A DNA stretch of 12,392 nucleotides, from NCBI GenBank assembly GCA_963575675.1, contig CAUYUA010000001.1:1-12392 (forward strand), read 5' to 3'. This document shows positions 1 through 6,631 of this stretch, piece after piece; positions within the stretch are counted from its first letter, which is position 1; each line of letters begins with the position of its first letter. The DNA comes from CAUYUA01 sp963575675. GTDB taxonomy: Bacteria; Pseudomonadota; Alphaproteobacteria; Azospirillales; Azospirillaceae. The notes below the pieces were generated by a model. The model saw nothing but the letters and a program-made list of their open reading frames with translations. It was not told the DNA's origin and searched no databases. The position numbers and the translations under genes are program-made.

Positions 1-12
1 AAGTCATGGTTT

Positions 13-34
13 CCAAAGGCCTCCCGGCCTTTGG
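13..34. repeat. Short perfect hairpin
   Basis: A perfect 9-bp stem (CCAAAGGCC paired with GGCCTTTGG) closes a 4-nt loop. No T-run follows on the plus strand, so it is not a textbook intrinsic terminator. It may end a gene lying left of the window, or be the outer part of the repeat that follows. Confidence 0.4.
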
Positions 35-42
35 CGGGTCGA

Positions 43-282
43 GGGCGGAGCCCCGATTCCTTTGGAGGTTTTTTCGGGTTCTCAATTGGACGGAGTATAA
101 CTCCAATATCCTCTTCCTTATTTATCAACTCTGCATCCATTCCTTCTTTTTCCGACCATTCCTTCAACGAGGATGAAATTCTTTTCACGCCGGAGACGCC
201 TTGATGAAGACGCCACTCAATTTGATATACTCTGTCCAATTGAGAACCCGAAAAAAACTCCGAAAGAATCGGGGCTCCGCCC
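43..282. repeat. 57-bp imperfect inverted repeat pair, MITE-like
   Basis: The arms at 43-99 and 226-282 are reverse complements of equal length, with 53 of 57 positions matching and no indels. They enclose 126 bp in which I see no gene. Each arm starts with a small GC-rich palindrome (GGGC/GCCC) followed by a T-rich stretch, which resembles a terminator half. Similarity stops sharply at the inner TATA ends and at the outer GGGCGG ends, as expected of a discrete element. No target duplication is obvious. It lies beside transposase remnants, so a non-autonomous mobile element is plausible. A pair of convergent terminators is the alternative. Confidence 0.6.
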
Positions 283-303
283 CATATGCGCTAGGATATG
301 GGG
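280..303. repeat. 8-bp perfect inverted repeat
   Basis: CCCCATAT (280-287) pairs with ATATGGGG (296-303) across an 8-nt loop. It overlaps the outer edge of the preceding inverted repeat and precedes the first transposase remnant. It may be the end of a mobile element or an operator-like palindrome; the sequence does not decide which. Confidence 0.35.
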
Positions 304-338
304 TTGACGCGGCGATAAAATTGTGATTTATCAACGCG

Positions 339-580
339 ATGGACACGATTTCTCTTCTCGCCAAGGATTGGAACGCGTTTGTCGCGCAGATATCCCGATT
401 CATCGCCCTTGCCGCAACCGCCGCTTCGTTCAAAGCGCTCCAGCGACGACGGGGCGTGAAAGACGCCTCGTCGTTGCTGCGTCTTGGGCTTGGCTATGGT
501 CCCTGTGGCTTGTCACTCCGTCAAGCCGCCGCATGGGCGGAAGTCACTGGCGTCGTCAGCCTTGCGAATACGTCGCTGTC
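339..580 (+). pseudogene. IS4-like transposase, N-terminal remnant
   Basis: The reading frame starts at ATG 339 and gives about 80 residues resembling the N-terminus of IS4-family (DDE) transposases. The recognisable parts are a helical stretch, then a LQRRRGVKDASSLLRL segment, then GLSLRQAAAWAEVTGV. That pattern is common in IS4-like elements of alphaproteobacteria. A possible residual promoter lies upstream (TTGACG at 304-309, 17-bp spacer, TTTATC). Similarity ends at about 575-590, where the frame runs into IS982-derived sequence and stops shortly after. The catalytic DDE core is absent, so this is a non-functional fragment. The IS family call comes from memory of the motif and was not searched. 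Confidence 0.6.
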
Positions 581-584
581 AGCG

Positions 585-931
585 ACACCGCTCCTGTACC
601 AGAACTGACCAAATATCTGACTGGTAAACTGTTCGGCGATAAGGGTTATATCGGGAAAAAGCTGGACAAGGAATTCTTACGACGGGAACTCACCATTATG
701 AACCGTGTTCGCAGCAACATAAAATCCTTGCCTGTCTCTTTTTTCGACAAGTCTTTACTTAATTGGCGCAACATTGTTGAAACAATTATTGGACACATTA
801 AGGAATTTTCGTCACTCCGGCTCCCAAAGCATCGCTCCGTATTTAATGCATTCACTCATATTACCGCTGCCTTAATTTCTTACCAGATCAACCCGCTATC
901 TCCTCAACCGATCAAGGTAAAACTGCCATGA
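585..931 (+). pseudogene. IS982-family transposase, C-terminal remnant
   Basis: This is about 115 residues of the C-terminal catalytic region of an IS982-family transposase, in a different frame from the remnant before it. It contains LTGKLFGDKGYIGKKL, a basic stretch ending in a FDKSLL motif, an IVETIIGHIKEF segment that should hold the final catalytic Glu, and an LPKHRSV motif followed by a hydrophobic C-terminus. The stop is TGA at 929-931. The N-terminal two thirds are missing, including the first catalytic Asp. The composition is more AT-rich than its neighbours, consistent with foreign origin. An open frame covers 323-931, but its first part is out-of-frame IS4 sequence, so it is not one gene. 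Confidence 0.75.
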
Positions 932-933
932 CC

Positions 934-950
934 AACCCGTAGCTCGGGTT
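934..950. repeat. Hairpin just after the IS982 remnant
   Basis: AACCCG (934-939) pairs with CGGGTT (945-950) around a 5-nt loop, three bases after the transposase stop. It could be the right end of the IS982 element. Without the left end, this cannot be confirmed. Confidence 0.35.
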
Positions 951-964
951 ATGATACAGTGTAG

Positions 965-1007
965 TTGCGCCGACGGCGAGCGATGCTCAAGCCTGCCGTC
1001 GGCGCAA
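965..1007. terminator. Strong 13-bp stem hairpin, possible terminator
   Basis: TTGCGCCGACGGC (965-977) pairs perfectly with its complement at 995-1007 across a 17-nt loop. It lies between the IS982 remnant and the 3' end of the minus-strand nuclease gene. No long T-run follows on either strand, so it is either a weak bidirectional terminator or a repetitive palindrome. I see nothing recognisable in the remaining non-coding sequence at 1008-1205. Confidence 0.5.
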
Positions 1008-1205
1008 TCCTTGTTCAAACGCGGCGGGATGACCGTTCGGAATCCTCAACGCCACGCGGGCGGGCCTATCACGCCGCGCCCTGATGGGCTCCGGCGGTTC
1101 GCCGTCAATTCCCATCGCCGCTCTTGATCCGTTCCTCTCAACGGCGTCTCCTGCGGTCCCGGCGCTTTTCGGATCCCGGTCTCCATGATTCGATGCAGGA
1201 TTATG

Positions 1206-2162
1206 TCAGCTCGTCGGTCGGTCGTCAAACACCGCCGACAGATTCGGCGCGTCCATAAGGCGGTCAAGCCACCCTTCGATCGTTGCGGCGTCGGCCGCCA
1301 TGATTTGGTCGCGCATCTCGGAAGGCAGCGGGCCGAATCGGCGCTCGATCAGGCGAATCAGAGCAAGAGCTTCGCCCTTAACGCGGCCTTGCTCATACCA
1401 GCCTTGTTCCCATTCTCTTACGCGCTCGGCCAACACGTCACGGACCTCCGATAGCTCGGTTACGTCGGTTCGGCGCAAGTTCAGGCCTCGCGCCGGCCCC
1501 AACACCGTTGTCAACCAGCTTGTAAACGCTCGACGCAGCGAGGCGTTTTCTTCGCCCGAGAGCAATTCGACGACGCGCGTCACTCGCGAGTGCAGTTCTT
1601 CGACGGTCCGACATTGCTCCATCTCGATGAGAATCGCGACGACGTTGTCCGATCCGCCGTTGACGTCGGTCGTATTGTATCGCAGTTCGTCGAGAAGATG
1701 ATACTGCATTCTCGGACGCCAAGCCCATGGGGTTCCGTCGGGCGCGAGGCCCACCAGCTCGCCGACGTCGCGGGCTTTTCGCCATTCGTCCTTGCCGTTA
1801 TAGAACACAACAGGAAAAACGGGAGGGAGGGGGCGATTGGGATCGACGAGTTTCTCTCGGATAAGGTGCAGGTAGAGCAATCCGACATAGACCATGACGC
1901 GAACCGCCATCCAGTGATCCGGAGAAGATTGAAACTCCAGAACGATGTAAAGGTAAGCGTATTCGCCGTCGAGCGTTCGAACGCGCCAAATGACGTCTCC
2001 GTCGCGGCGTTCGAGACCGTCGGCGTGGAATTTGGCGTTGACGCGCTCCAGAGTCGAAAGATCGAGCCTGGCCGCCCACGGTTCCGAGACGAATCCGCGC
2101 AGCAAGTCCGCCACCATCTGCGGGTGAGAAAACAGGAGATGATAGCCACCATCGTGATCCAT
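1206..2162 (-). CDS. Rpn/YhgA-like recombination-promoting nuclease (putative transposase)
   Basis: This is a 318-residue protein of the Rpn family (PD-(D/E)XK nuclease superfamily, Transposase_31). Family members such as E. coli RpnA are known to cleave DNA and to promote RecA-independent recombination. The N-terminal half contains the expected core: Asp56 in GDVIWRV, then Glu76-x-Gln78 in YIVLEFQSS. A conserved PPVFPVVFYNG segment follows. The C-terminus (about 265-312) has the LIRLIERRFGPLPSEM pattern of the DUF4351 tail often found in these proteins. Length and key residues look intact. The start is ATG at 2160-2162; no clear Shine-Dalgarno precedes it. It is divergent from the haemagglutinin gene and adjacent to transposase remnants. 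A defence or genome-rearrangement role is possible but not shown here. Confidence 0.85.
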   Translation of the reverse strand: MDHDGGYHLLFSHPQMVADLLRGFVSEPWAARLDLSTLERVNAKFHADGLERRDGDVIWRVRTLDGEYAYLYIVLEFQSSPDHWMAVRVMVYVGLLYLHLIREKLVDPNRPLPPVFPVVFYNGKDEWRKARDVGELVGLAPDGTPWAWRPRMQYHLLDELRYNTTDVNGGSDNVVAILIEMEQCRTVEELHSRVTRVVELLSGEENASLRRAFTSWLTTVLGPARGLNLRRTDVTELSEVRDVLAERVREWEQGWYEQGRVKGEALALIRLIERRFGPLPSEMRDQIMAADAATIEGWLDRLMDAPNLSAVFDDRPTS

Positions 2163-2294
2163 GGTCGGAGTTTTGATGGAGGCCGGCGCGGAGTCAATCG
2201 AAAAGCTCTTGCGTCGCCGAATGATTTCAGAGGAATTTTACGGAATGCTTGCGATTGAATTACGAGCGTCTAAACTCTTCTGCAAAAAACCTCA

Positions 2295-2323
2295 TTGATC
2301 TTAATTTGCCTCGTGATTATACT
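2295..2323 (+). promoter_or_regulatory. Predicted sigma70-type promoter for the haemagglutinin gene
   Basis: TTGATC (2295-2300) and TATACT (2318-2323) are separated by exactly 17 bp. They match the -35 and -10 consensus at 4 of 6 and 5 of 6 positions. This puts a start site about 80 bp before the ATG at 2411. The surrounding 2163-2410 spacer separates two divergent genes. I could not pick a convincing promoter for the minus-strand gene. Confidence 0.55.
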
Positions 2324-2410
2324 CTTTCTTTTTGCGCAACCCGACGGCGAGCGACGACGTGATTTGCGTGGATTTTTTTCACGGCGCGTTACGAACCGGA
2401 GTGTTTCTTG

Positions 2411-4714
2411 ATGCCTATGGCCACGAAATCTTGGCTGCTCGCTACGACGACTTTGTGCTCCGGATTGTCGGTAATGATCGGGGTTCCGACAAAATCTCTC
2501 GCCGATCCACAAGGAGGATCGGTGGTTGCCGGAAATGCGACGATCAGTCGAAACGGCTCCGGGCAAACGACGATACGTCAGAGCAGCAACAAAGCCATTA
2601 TCAATTGGCAAAGCTTTAACATCGGCGAAAACGAGCATACGCGCTTTGAACAGCCTTCGTCTTCGGCGATTGCGTTGAACAGAGTGGTTGGAGCAGACCC
2701 ATCTTCGATTTTGGGGAGACTAAGCGCCAACGGCCATGTTTGGTTGGTGAACCCTCATGGGATATTCTTCGGGTCGAATTCGCAAATAGACGTCGCCGGA
2801 CTGGTGGCGACGACGCACAACATCACCAATGAAGATTTTCTCATTGGCCGTTACGTCTTCCAAAGCGACGACGCGGTCACGGGAACAATTGAGAATCAAG
2901 GGCGCATCACCATCGCCGACGCCGGTTTGGTGGCGTTCGTCGCTCCGGGCGTCGCCAATCGCGGCGTCATCGCGGCGAGGCTCGGCGAAGTCACGCTGGC
3001 TTCCGGCAAAGTCTTCACGATTGATCTCTATGGAGACCAGAAGATTAACTTGGCGATGGACCAAAAGACCGCGCGGCGCGTCACTGGTCGAGACGGTCGT
3101 CCGGTCGAGGCTTTGGTTCAAAACACGGGTCAAATCTTTGCCGATGGCGGGCGAGTTCATTTGACGGCGGCGGCGGCGCGCGACGTGGTGGACAACGTCA
3201 TCAACACCAGCGGCGTGATTCAAGCGCGAAGCGTCGAGCGGAGAAGCGGCGAGATTATTCTCAACGGCGGCGACGCAGGCGCGGTTCAAGTCTCGGGAAC
3301 GCTCGACGCTTCGGGACGCGATCCCGGACAAAGAGGCGGCGTGGTTCAGACGTTGGGCGAGAGAGTTCGTCTGACGGCGGACGCGCGCGTTGATGTCTCA
3401 GGACCGGCGGGCGGAGGCGACGTTCTGATCGGCGGAGAGTTTCGCGGCGGTCGCGCGACGGCTGAAGATTACATTCGTTATGGGATTTCTCCAACGCGCA
3501 AACCGGATGTTCCCAACGCCGTCGAGGTGACGATTGCTCAAGACGCGGTCATCAACGCCGACGCGACCCAAAGAGGCAAAGGCGGCAAAGTCGTCGCTTG
3601 GTCCGAAGGAGCCACGCGGGTTTCGGGGCGCGTCACCGCGCGAGGCGGCGTGAATGGCGGCGATGGCGGATTTATTGAAACCTCTGGACGTCATCTGTCG
3701 GCGACAAGAATCCGGATTGACACATCGGCGCAACAAGGCGTCGCCGGAAACTGGCTTCTCGATCCATACAATCTAAACGTCGTTTCAGAGACCAACGGAT
3801 CAGGAATAAGTGCGCCGTTGAATGGCGTTTACTCGTCAAACTCAGTCGGAGACGCGATCCTGAATAGTGATCTCGAAGCGGCTCTTGCAAACAATAACGT
3901 CACTTTACAGACCGGAGAAGGCGGTGATGGAAATGGAGACATCACAATTTCTGCGCCGGTTTCTTGGTCAAGCGCTCACGGTTTAACGCTCAACGCTCAT
4001 CGCAACGTTCAGATCAACGCGCCGTTGACCGCGCCGGGCGGCGGATCGTTGACGATCAATCCGAATAGAGACGAAAGCGGCGTCGGGACGCTGTTGGTTG
4101 GGCCGGATGGATATGTGACGTTGGGCGATATTGCGCGAAGTTACGCCAACGCCGGAAGACTGACGATTTCAGGGCATGATTACACGTTGATTAACGATAT
4201 CGCGGGAGTGCAAAGAATTCAGAGCAATTTGCAGGGATATTACGCTCTGAATAGTGATGTCAGCGCTCGGGATATTGCGAATTTTACGCCGATCGGGCCT
4301 GATTGGGAGAACGGTTTTCAGGGAACGCTGGAAGGGCTCGGTCACAAAATATCGAACGTTACGATTGATAATCGGTCATCGGGTAACTTGGGATTGTTTG
4401 GAGTTATCGATGGGATCGGCGTTGTGCGGAATCTAGGGGTGGTGGAGAGCTATGTGACGGGCGGAGATGATCATTATAATTTTGGAATTCTGGCCGGATG
4501 GAATGGAGGACATATAATAAATAGCCATACATCCGGTTCCGTGACGGGCGGAAATAACGTATCTTTCATCGGTGGGTTGATGGGATATAATTATGGCACG
4601 ATCACGTCATCCTACGCGATGGGCGCGGTGACGGGCGGAGATAACGCATCCGCCATCGGCGGGCTGGTTGGATATAATTATGGCACGATCACGTCATCCT
4701 ACGCGCCGGGCGCG
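2411..4714 (+). CDS. Filamentous-haemagglutinin-type secreted protein (TpsA-like), 3' end lost
   Basis: This is a large exported beta-helical adhesin-type protein of the two-partner secretion class. ATG 2411 is chosen because GGAG (2398-2401) lies 9 nt upstream. Residues 1-31 form a signal peptide, probably cut after KSLA. Residues 35-150 are the haemagglutination-activity (TPS) domain, with NRVVG at 90-94 and VWLVNPHGIFFG around the conserved NPxG motif (114-117). Long Gly/Val/Asn-rich beta-helix sequence follows, with a WLLDPYNL motif near residue 450. GLUG-type repeats begin near residue 690. About 768 codons are credible. From about 4706 the frame fades into G-rich sequence and reaches a stop at 4790-4792 that lies in AmpG-derived sequence, so the natural C-terminus is missing. 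No TpsB transporter gene is in the window. The substrate or binding partner is unknown. Confidence 0.85.
4548..4705 (+). repeat. Near-identical 87-bp tandem repeats encoding GLUG units
   Basis: The 36-nt stretch at 4583-4618 recurs exactly at 4670-4705, a period of 87 bp or 29 codons. The intervening sequence also resembles the unit before it (GGxGYNYGTITSSYA and AVTGGDNAS motifs). Such arrays often run to many copies in adhesins, and the copy number cannot be read here because the sequence breaks down in the second full copy. Confidence 0.85.
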
Positions 4715-4760
4715 GGGAGGGGGGGGGGGGCGGCGGGGTCTGCGCGGTGGCCGTGCGCGG

Positions 4761-5176
4761 CGCGGTGGCGGTGGCGACGCTTGGCGTGTTGAGAGTCTTG
4801 GTGCTGCGCGTGGAGGCGCCGGGGGCGCTTTGTGTGTTCTCGGGTATCGTGGCGGCATGGTGGCGTCGGGCGCCGGGGCGCTTTACCTTGCGGCTTATAT
4901 GCCGTGGTCGCAAGTTTATTGGGTTATGGCCGGGATGGTGGCTGTGGGGACCGTTACTGTGCTCTGTTCGGCGGAGCCTCCTGCGGAACTTCTTCGGTCG
5001 TCTGGGCGCAACTGGTTCAGTCAATCGGTGATGGTCCTTTTTTCGATTTCATGCTGCGGCCCTCGGGGATTTTGGGGGTTTTGTTTTTTTATTGGGTTGG
5101 GGTTTTTTTGATGTTGGCACGAAGGTTTATTTTTTTCTTTGGGGGGCGGGTGTGGTCCATTTCACTTTGCGAATAA
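4761..5176 (+). pseudogene. ampG: Damaged internal fragment of AmpG-like muropeptide permease
   Basis: AmpG is an inner-membrane MFS permease that imports anhydro-muropeptides for cell-wall recycling. In one frame the text reads DAWRVESL, then LGYRGGMVASGAGALYL, then YWVMAGMVAVGTVTVL ending in AEP. This follows E. coli AmpG (DAWKTDVL, LGYRLGMLVSGGLAL, MYWLMAAL, APEP) in order and spacing. Just before DAW, four glycines stand where the family has DIVI; each can be reached by A or T to G changes. Near 5036 a single missing base shifts the frame, after which FFDFMLRPSGILGVLFF continues the family's DFF...LILLL segment. Further frame breaks follow before the G tract. Neither end of the gene is present. 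It may be a real intact gene elsewhere that is misread here. Confidence 0.7.
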
Positions 5177-5275
<99 letters not shown>

Positions 5276-5277
<2 letters not shown>

Positions 5278-6334
5278 TTTTCCCACTGGAATTAAGTGGC
5301 GCGCCGTTGCTTCAGCGGCGGCGGATCGAAAATATATCGTCTGCAACGCCGATGAGGGCGACTCCGGTTCTTTTGCCGATCGAATGATTTTAGAAGGCGA
5401 TCCTTTTCTGCTGATTGAGGGCATGATTATTGCGGCTCTGGCGGTTGGCGCCGAGAAAGGGTTTGTCTATATCCGCTCTGAGTATCCGCGCGCTTTTCGT
5501 ATTTTTGCGCAGGCTCTTGAACGAGCTCGGGAGGGCGGGCTGCTTGGAGCCTCGGTTGCTGGGTCGGGAAGACGCTTCGATATTGAAGCGCGTCTCGGAG
5601 CGGGCGCCTATGTTTGCGGCGAAGAGACGGCGCTTTTGGAAAGTCTGGAAGGTCGACGCGGCGTGGTGCGCGCCAAGCCGCCGATTCCGGCTTTGCGCGG
5701 TTTGTTCGGCAAGCCCACCGTCATCAACAATGTGCTGACTCTGGCGGCGGCGGCGCATATTCTGGCTGATGGTCCGGAGACTTATGCTGCTTTCGGCGTT
5801 GGGCGGTCTCGTGGGACGTTGCCGGTGCAGCTTGGAGGCAACGTGAAGCGCGGGGGGCTTTATGAGTTGCCGTTCGGAGTGACGCTGCGGGAGGTTGTTT
5901 ATGACATCGGCGGCGGCTCTTGGTCGGGACGTCCGGTGCGCGCGGCGCAAGTCGGGGGGCCGCTTGGCGCATATTTTCCCGATGAATTGTTTGACACGCC
6001 TCTTGATTATGAAGCCATGGCGGGAGCGAAGGGGCTTCTTGGCCATGGGGGCGTTGTGGTTTTCGACGACACGGTGGATTTGGCGCGTCAGGCGCGTTTT
6101 GCCTTTGAGTTCTGCGTTAAGGAAAGCTGCGGCAAATGCACGCCCTGCCGCATTGGCGCTGTGCGGGGTGTCGAGGCGATGGACCGCATTCTTGCGGGGG
6201 AGAGAGTCCGACTGGAGTATCTCTGTGAGGTTATGAGCGATGCGTCATTGTGCGCGATGGGGGGATTGACGCCTGTTCCGGTGATGAGCGCGTTGACGCA
6301 TTTCCCGGAAGATTTTATGCGAGAACGTCAATGA
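5276..6334 (+). CDS. fdsB: NAD-dependent formate dehydrogenase beta subunit FdsB, 5' truncated
   Basis: FdsB is the cytoplasmic diaphorase subunit. It takes electrons from FdsA through Fe-S clusters to FMN and reduces NAD+. The 352 residues present begin inside the NuoF-like domain at GFPTGIKW. They contain YIVCNADEGDSGSFADR (FMN/NADH region), GAGAYVCGEETALLESLEG, KPTVINNVLT, the SLBB-like GGNVKRGGLYELP segment, and the C-terminal 4Fe-4S ligands CGKCTPC with a fourth Cys in SLCAMGG. Family members run to about 500 or more residues, so roughly the first 150-170 residues are lost in the G tract. fdsG, which normally lies just upstream, is absent. The choice of FdsB over NuoF or HoxF rests on the fdsA neighbour. 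The stop is TGA 6332-6334. A 297-bp gap separates it from fdsA, which is unusual for this operon. Confidence 0.9.
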
Positions 6335-6358
6335 AAAGAAATGAAAGAGAAATTAAAT

Positions 6359-6598
6359 GGGTCCAGGGACTGTGTTCCTGGTCGCGGGGGATTATAAGGG
6401 GGGCCCGACGGCCCCTCTTATTCGCGAAGCGATCTTCCGCTGGAATCGTTTGTCGTTTTGATGTTCTTGGTGTGCTTGATGTTTTTGATGTTCGCCTCTA
6501 GACGGAAACGATTCCAGAGGAAGATCGCTTCGCGAATAAGAGGGGCCGTCGGGCCCCCCTTATAATCCCCCACGACCAGGAACACAGTCCCTGGACCC
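6359..6598. repeat. 240-bp palindromic element with 93-bp arms between fdsB and fdsA
   Basis: The arms at 6359-6451 and 6506-6598 are reverse complements with 91 of 93 matches and no indels, separated by a 54-bp loop. Each arm contains two smaller stem-loops. In the left arm these are CCAGG/CCTGG at 6363-6381 and a 12-bp stem with one G-T pair at 6394-6421 around CGAC. No gene is visible inside. No target duplication is obvious at the edges. The element lies 24 bp after the fdsB stop and 33 bp before the fdsA start, leaving both frames whole. In mRNA it could form a very long duplex, which would be expected to attract RNase III or to limit transcription into fdsA. Confidence 0.9.
6458..6493. 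repeat. Four tandem 9-bp units in the palindrome loop
   Basis: The loop carries TTGATGTTC, TTGGTGTGC, TTGATGTTT and TTGATGTTC in tandem. The first and fourth are identical, the third differs at one base, and the second is degenerate. A short minus-strand frame through it would give Asn-Ile-Lys repeats but is not credible as a gene. Confidence 0.8.
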
Positions 6599-6606
6599 GT
6601 TTTTTT
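6576..6606 (+). terminator. Possible intrinsic terminator upstream of fdsA
   Basis: In the right arm, CCAGG (6576-6580) pairs with CCTGG (6590-6594). Seven T residues follow at 6600-6606 after ACCCG. The stem is short and the T-run is offset by 5 nt, so termination would be partial at best unless the larger palindrome helps. It would lower fdsA relative to fdsB. Confidence 0.35.
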
Positions 6607-6631
6607 CCCCCTCAACCAATCGCCGCACAAA

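Noticed and set aside
1590..2258. 222-residue plus-strand frame over the Rpn gene
   Set aside because: It is antisense to the recognisable Rpn/DUF4351 protein and shows no known motif.
4548..4705. CRISPR-like array from regularly spaced repeats
   Set aside because: The 36-nt repeats are in frame inside an adhesin coding region and encode GLUG units; the sequence between them is also repeat-derived, not unique spacers.
4668..5111. Stand-alone glycine-rich protein
   Set aside because: Its readable part matches AmpG in mid-protein and its glycine-rich start is explained by the neighbouring G-run.
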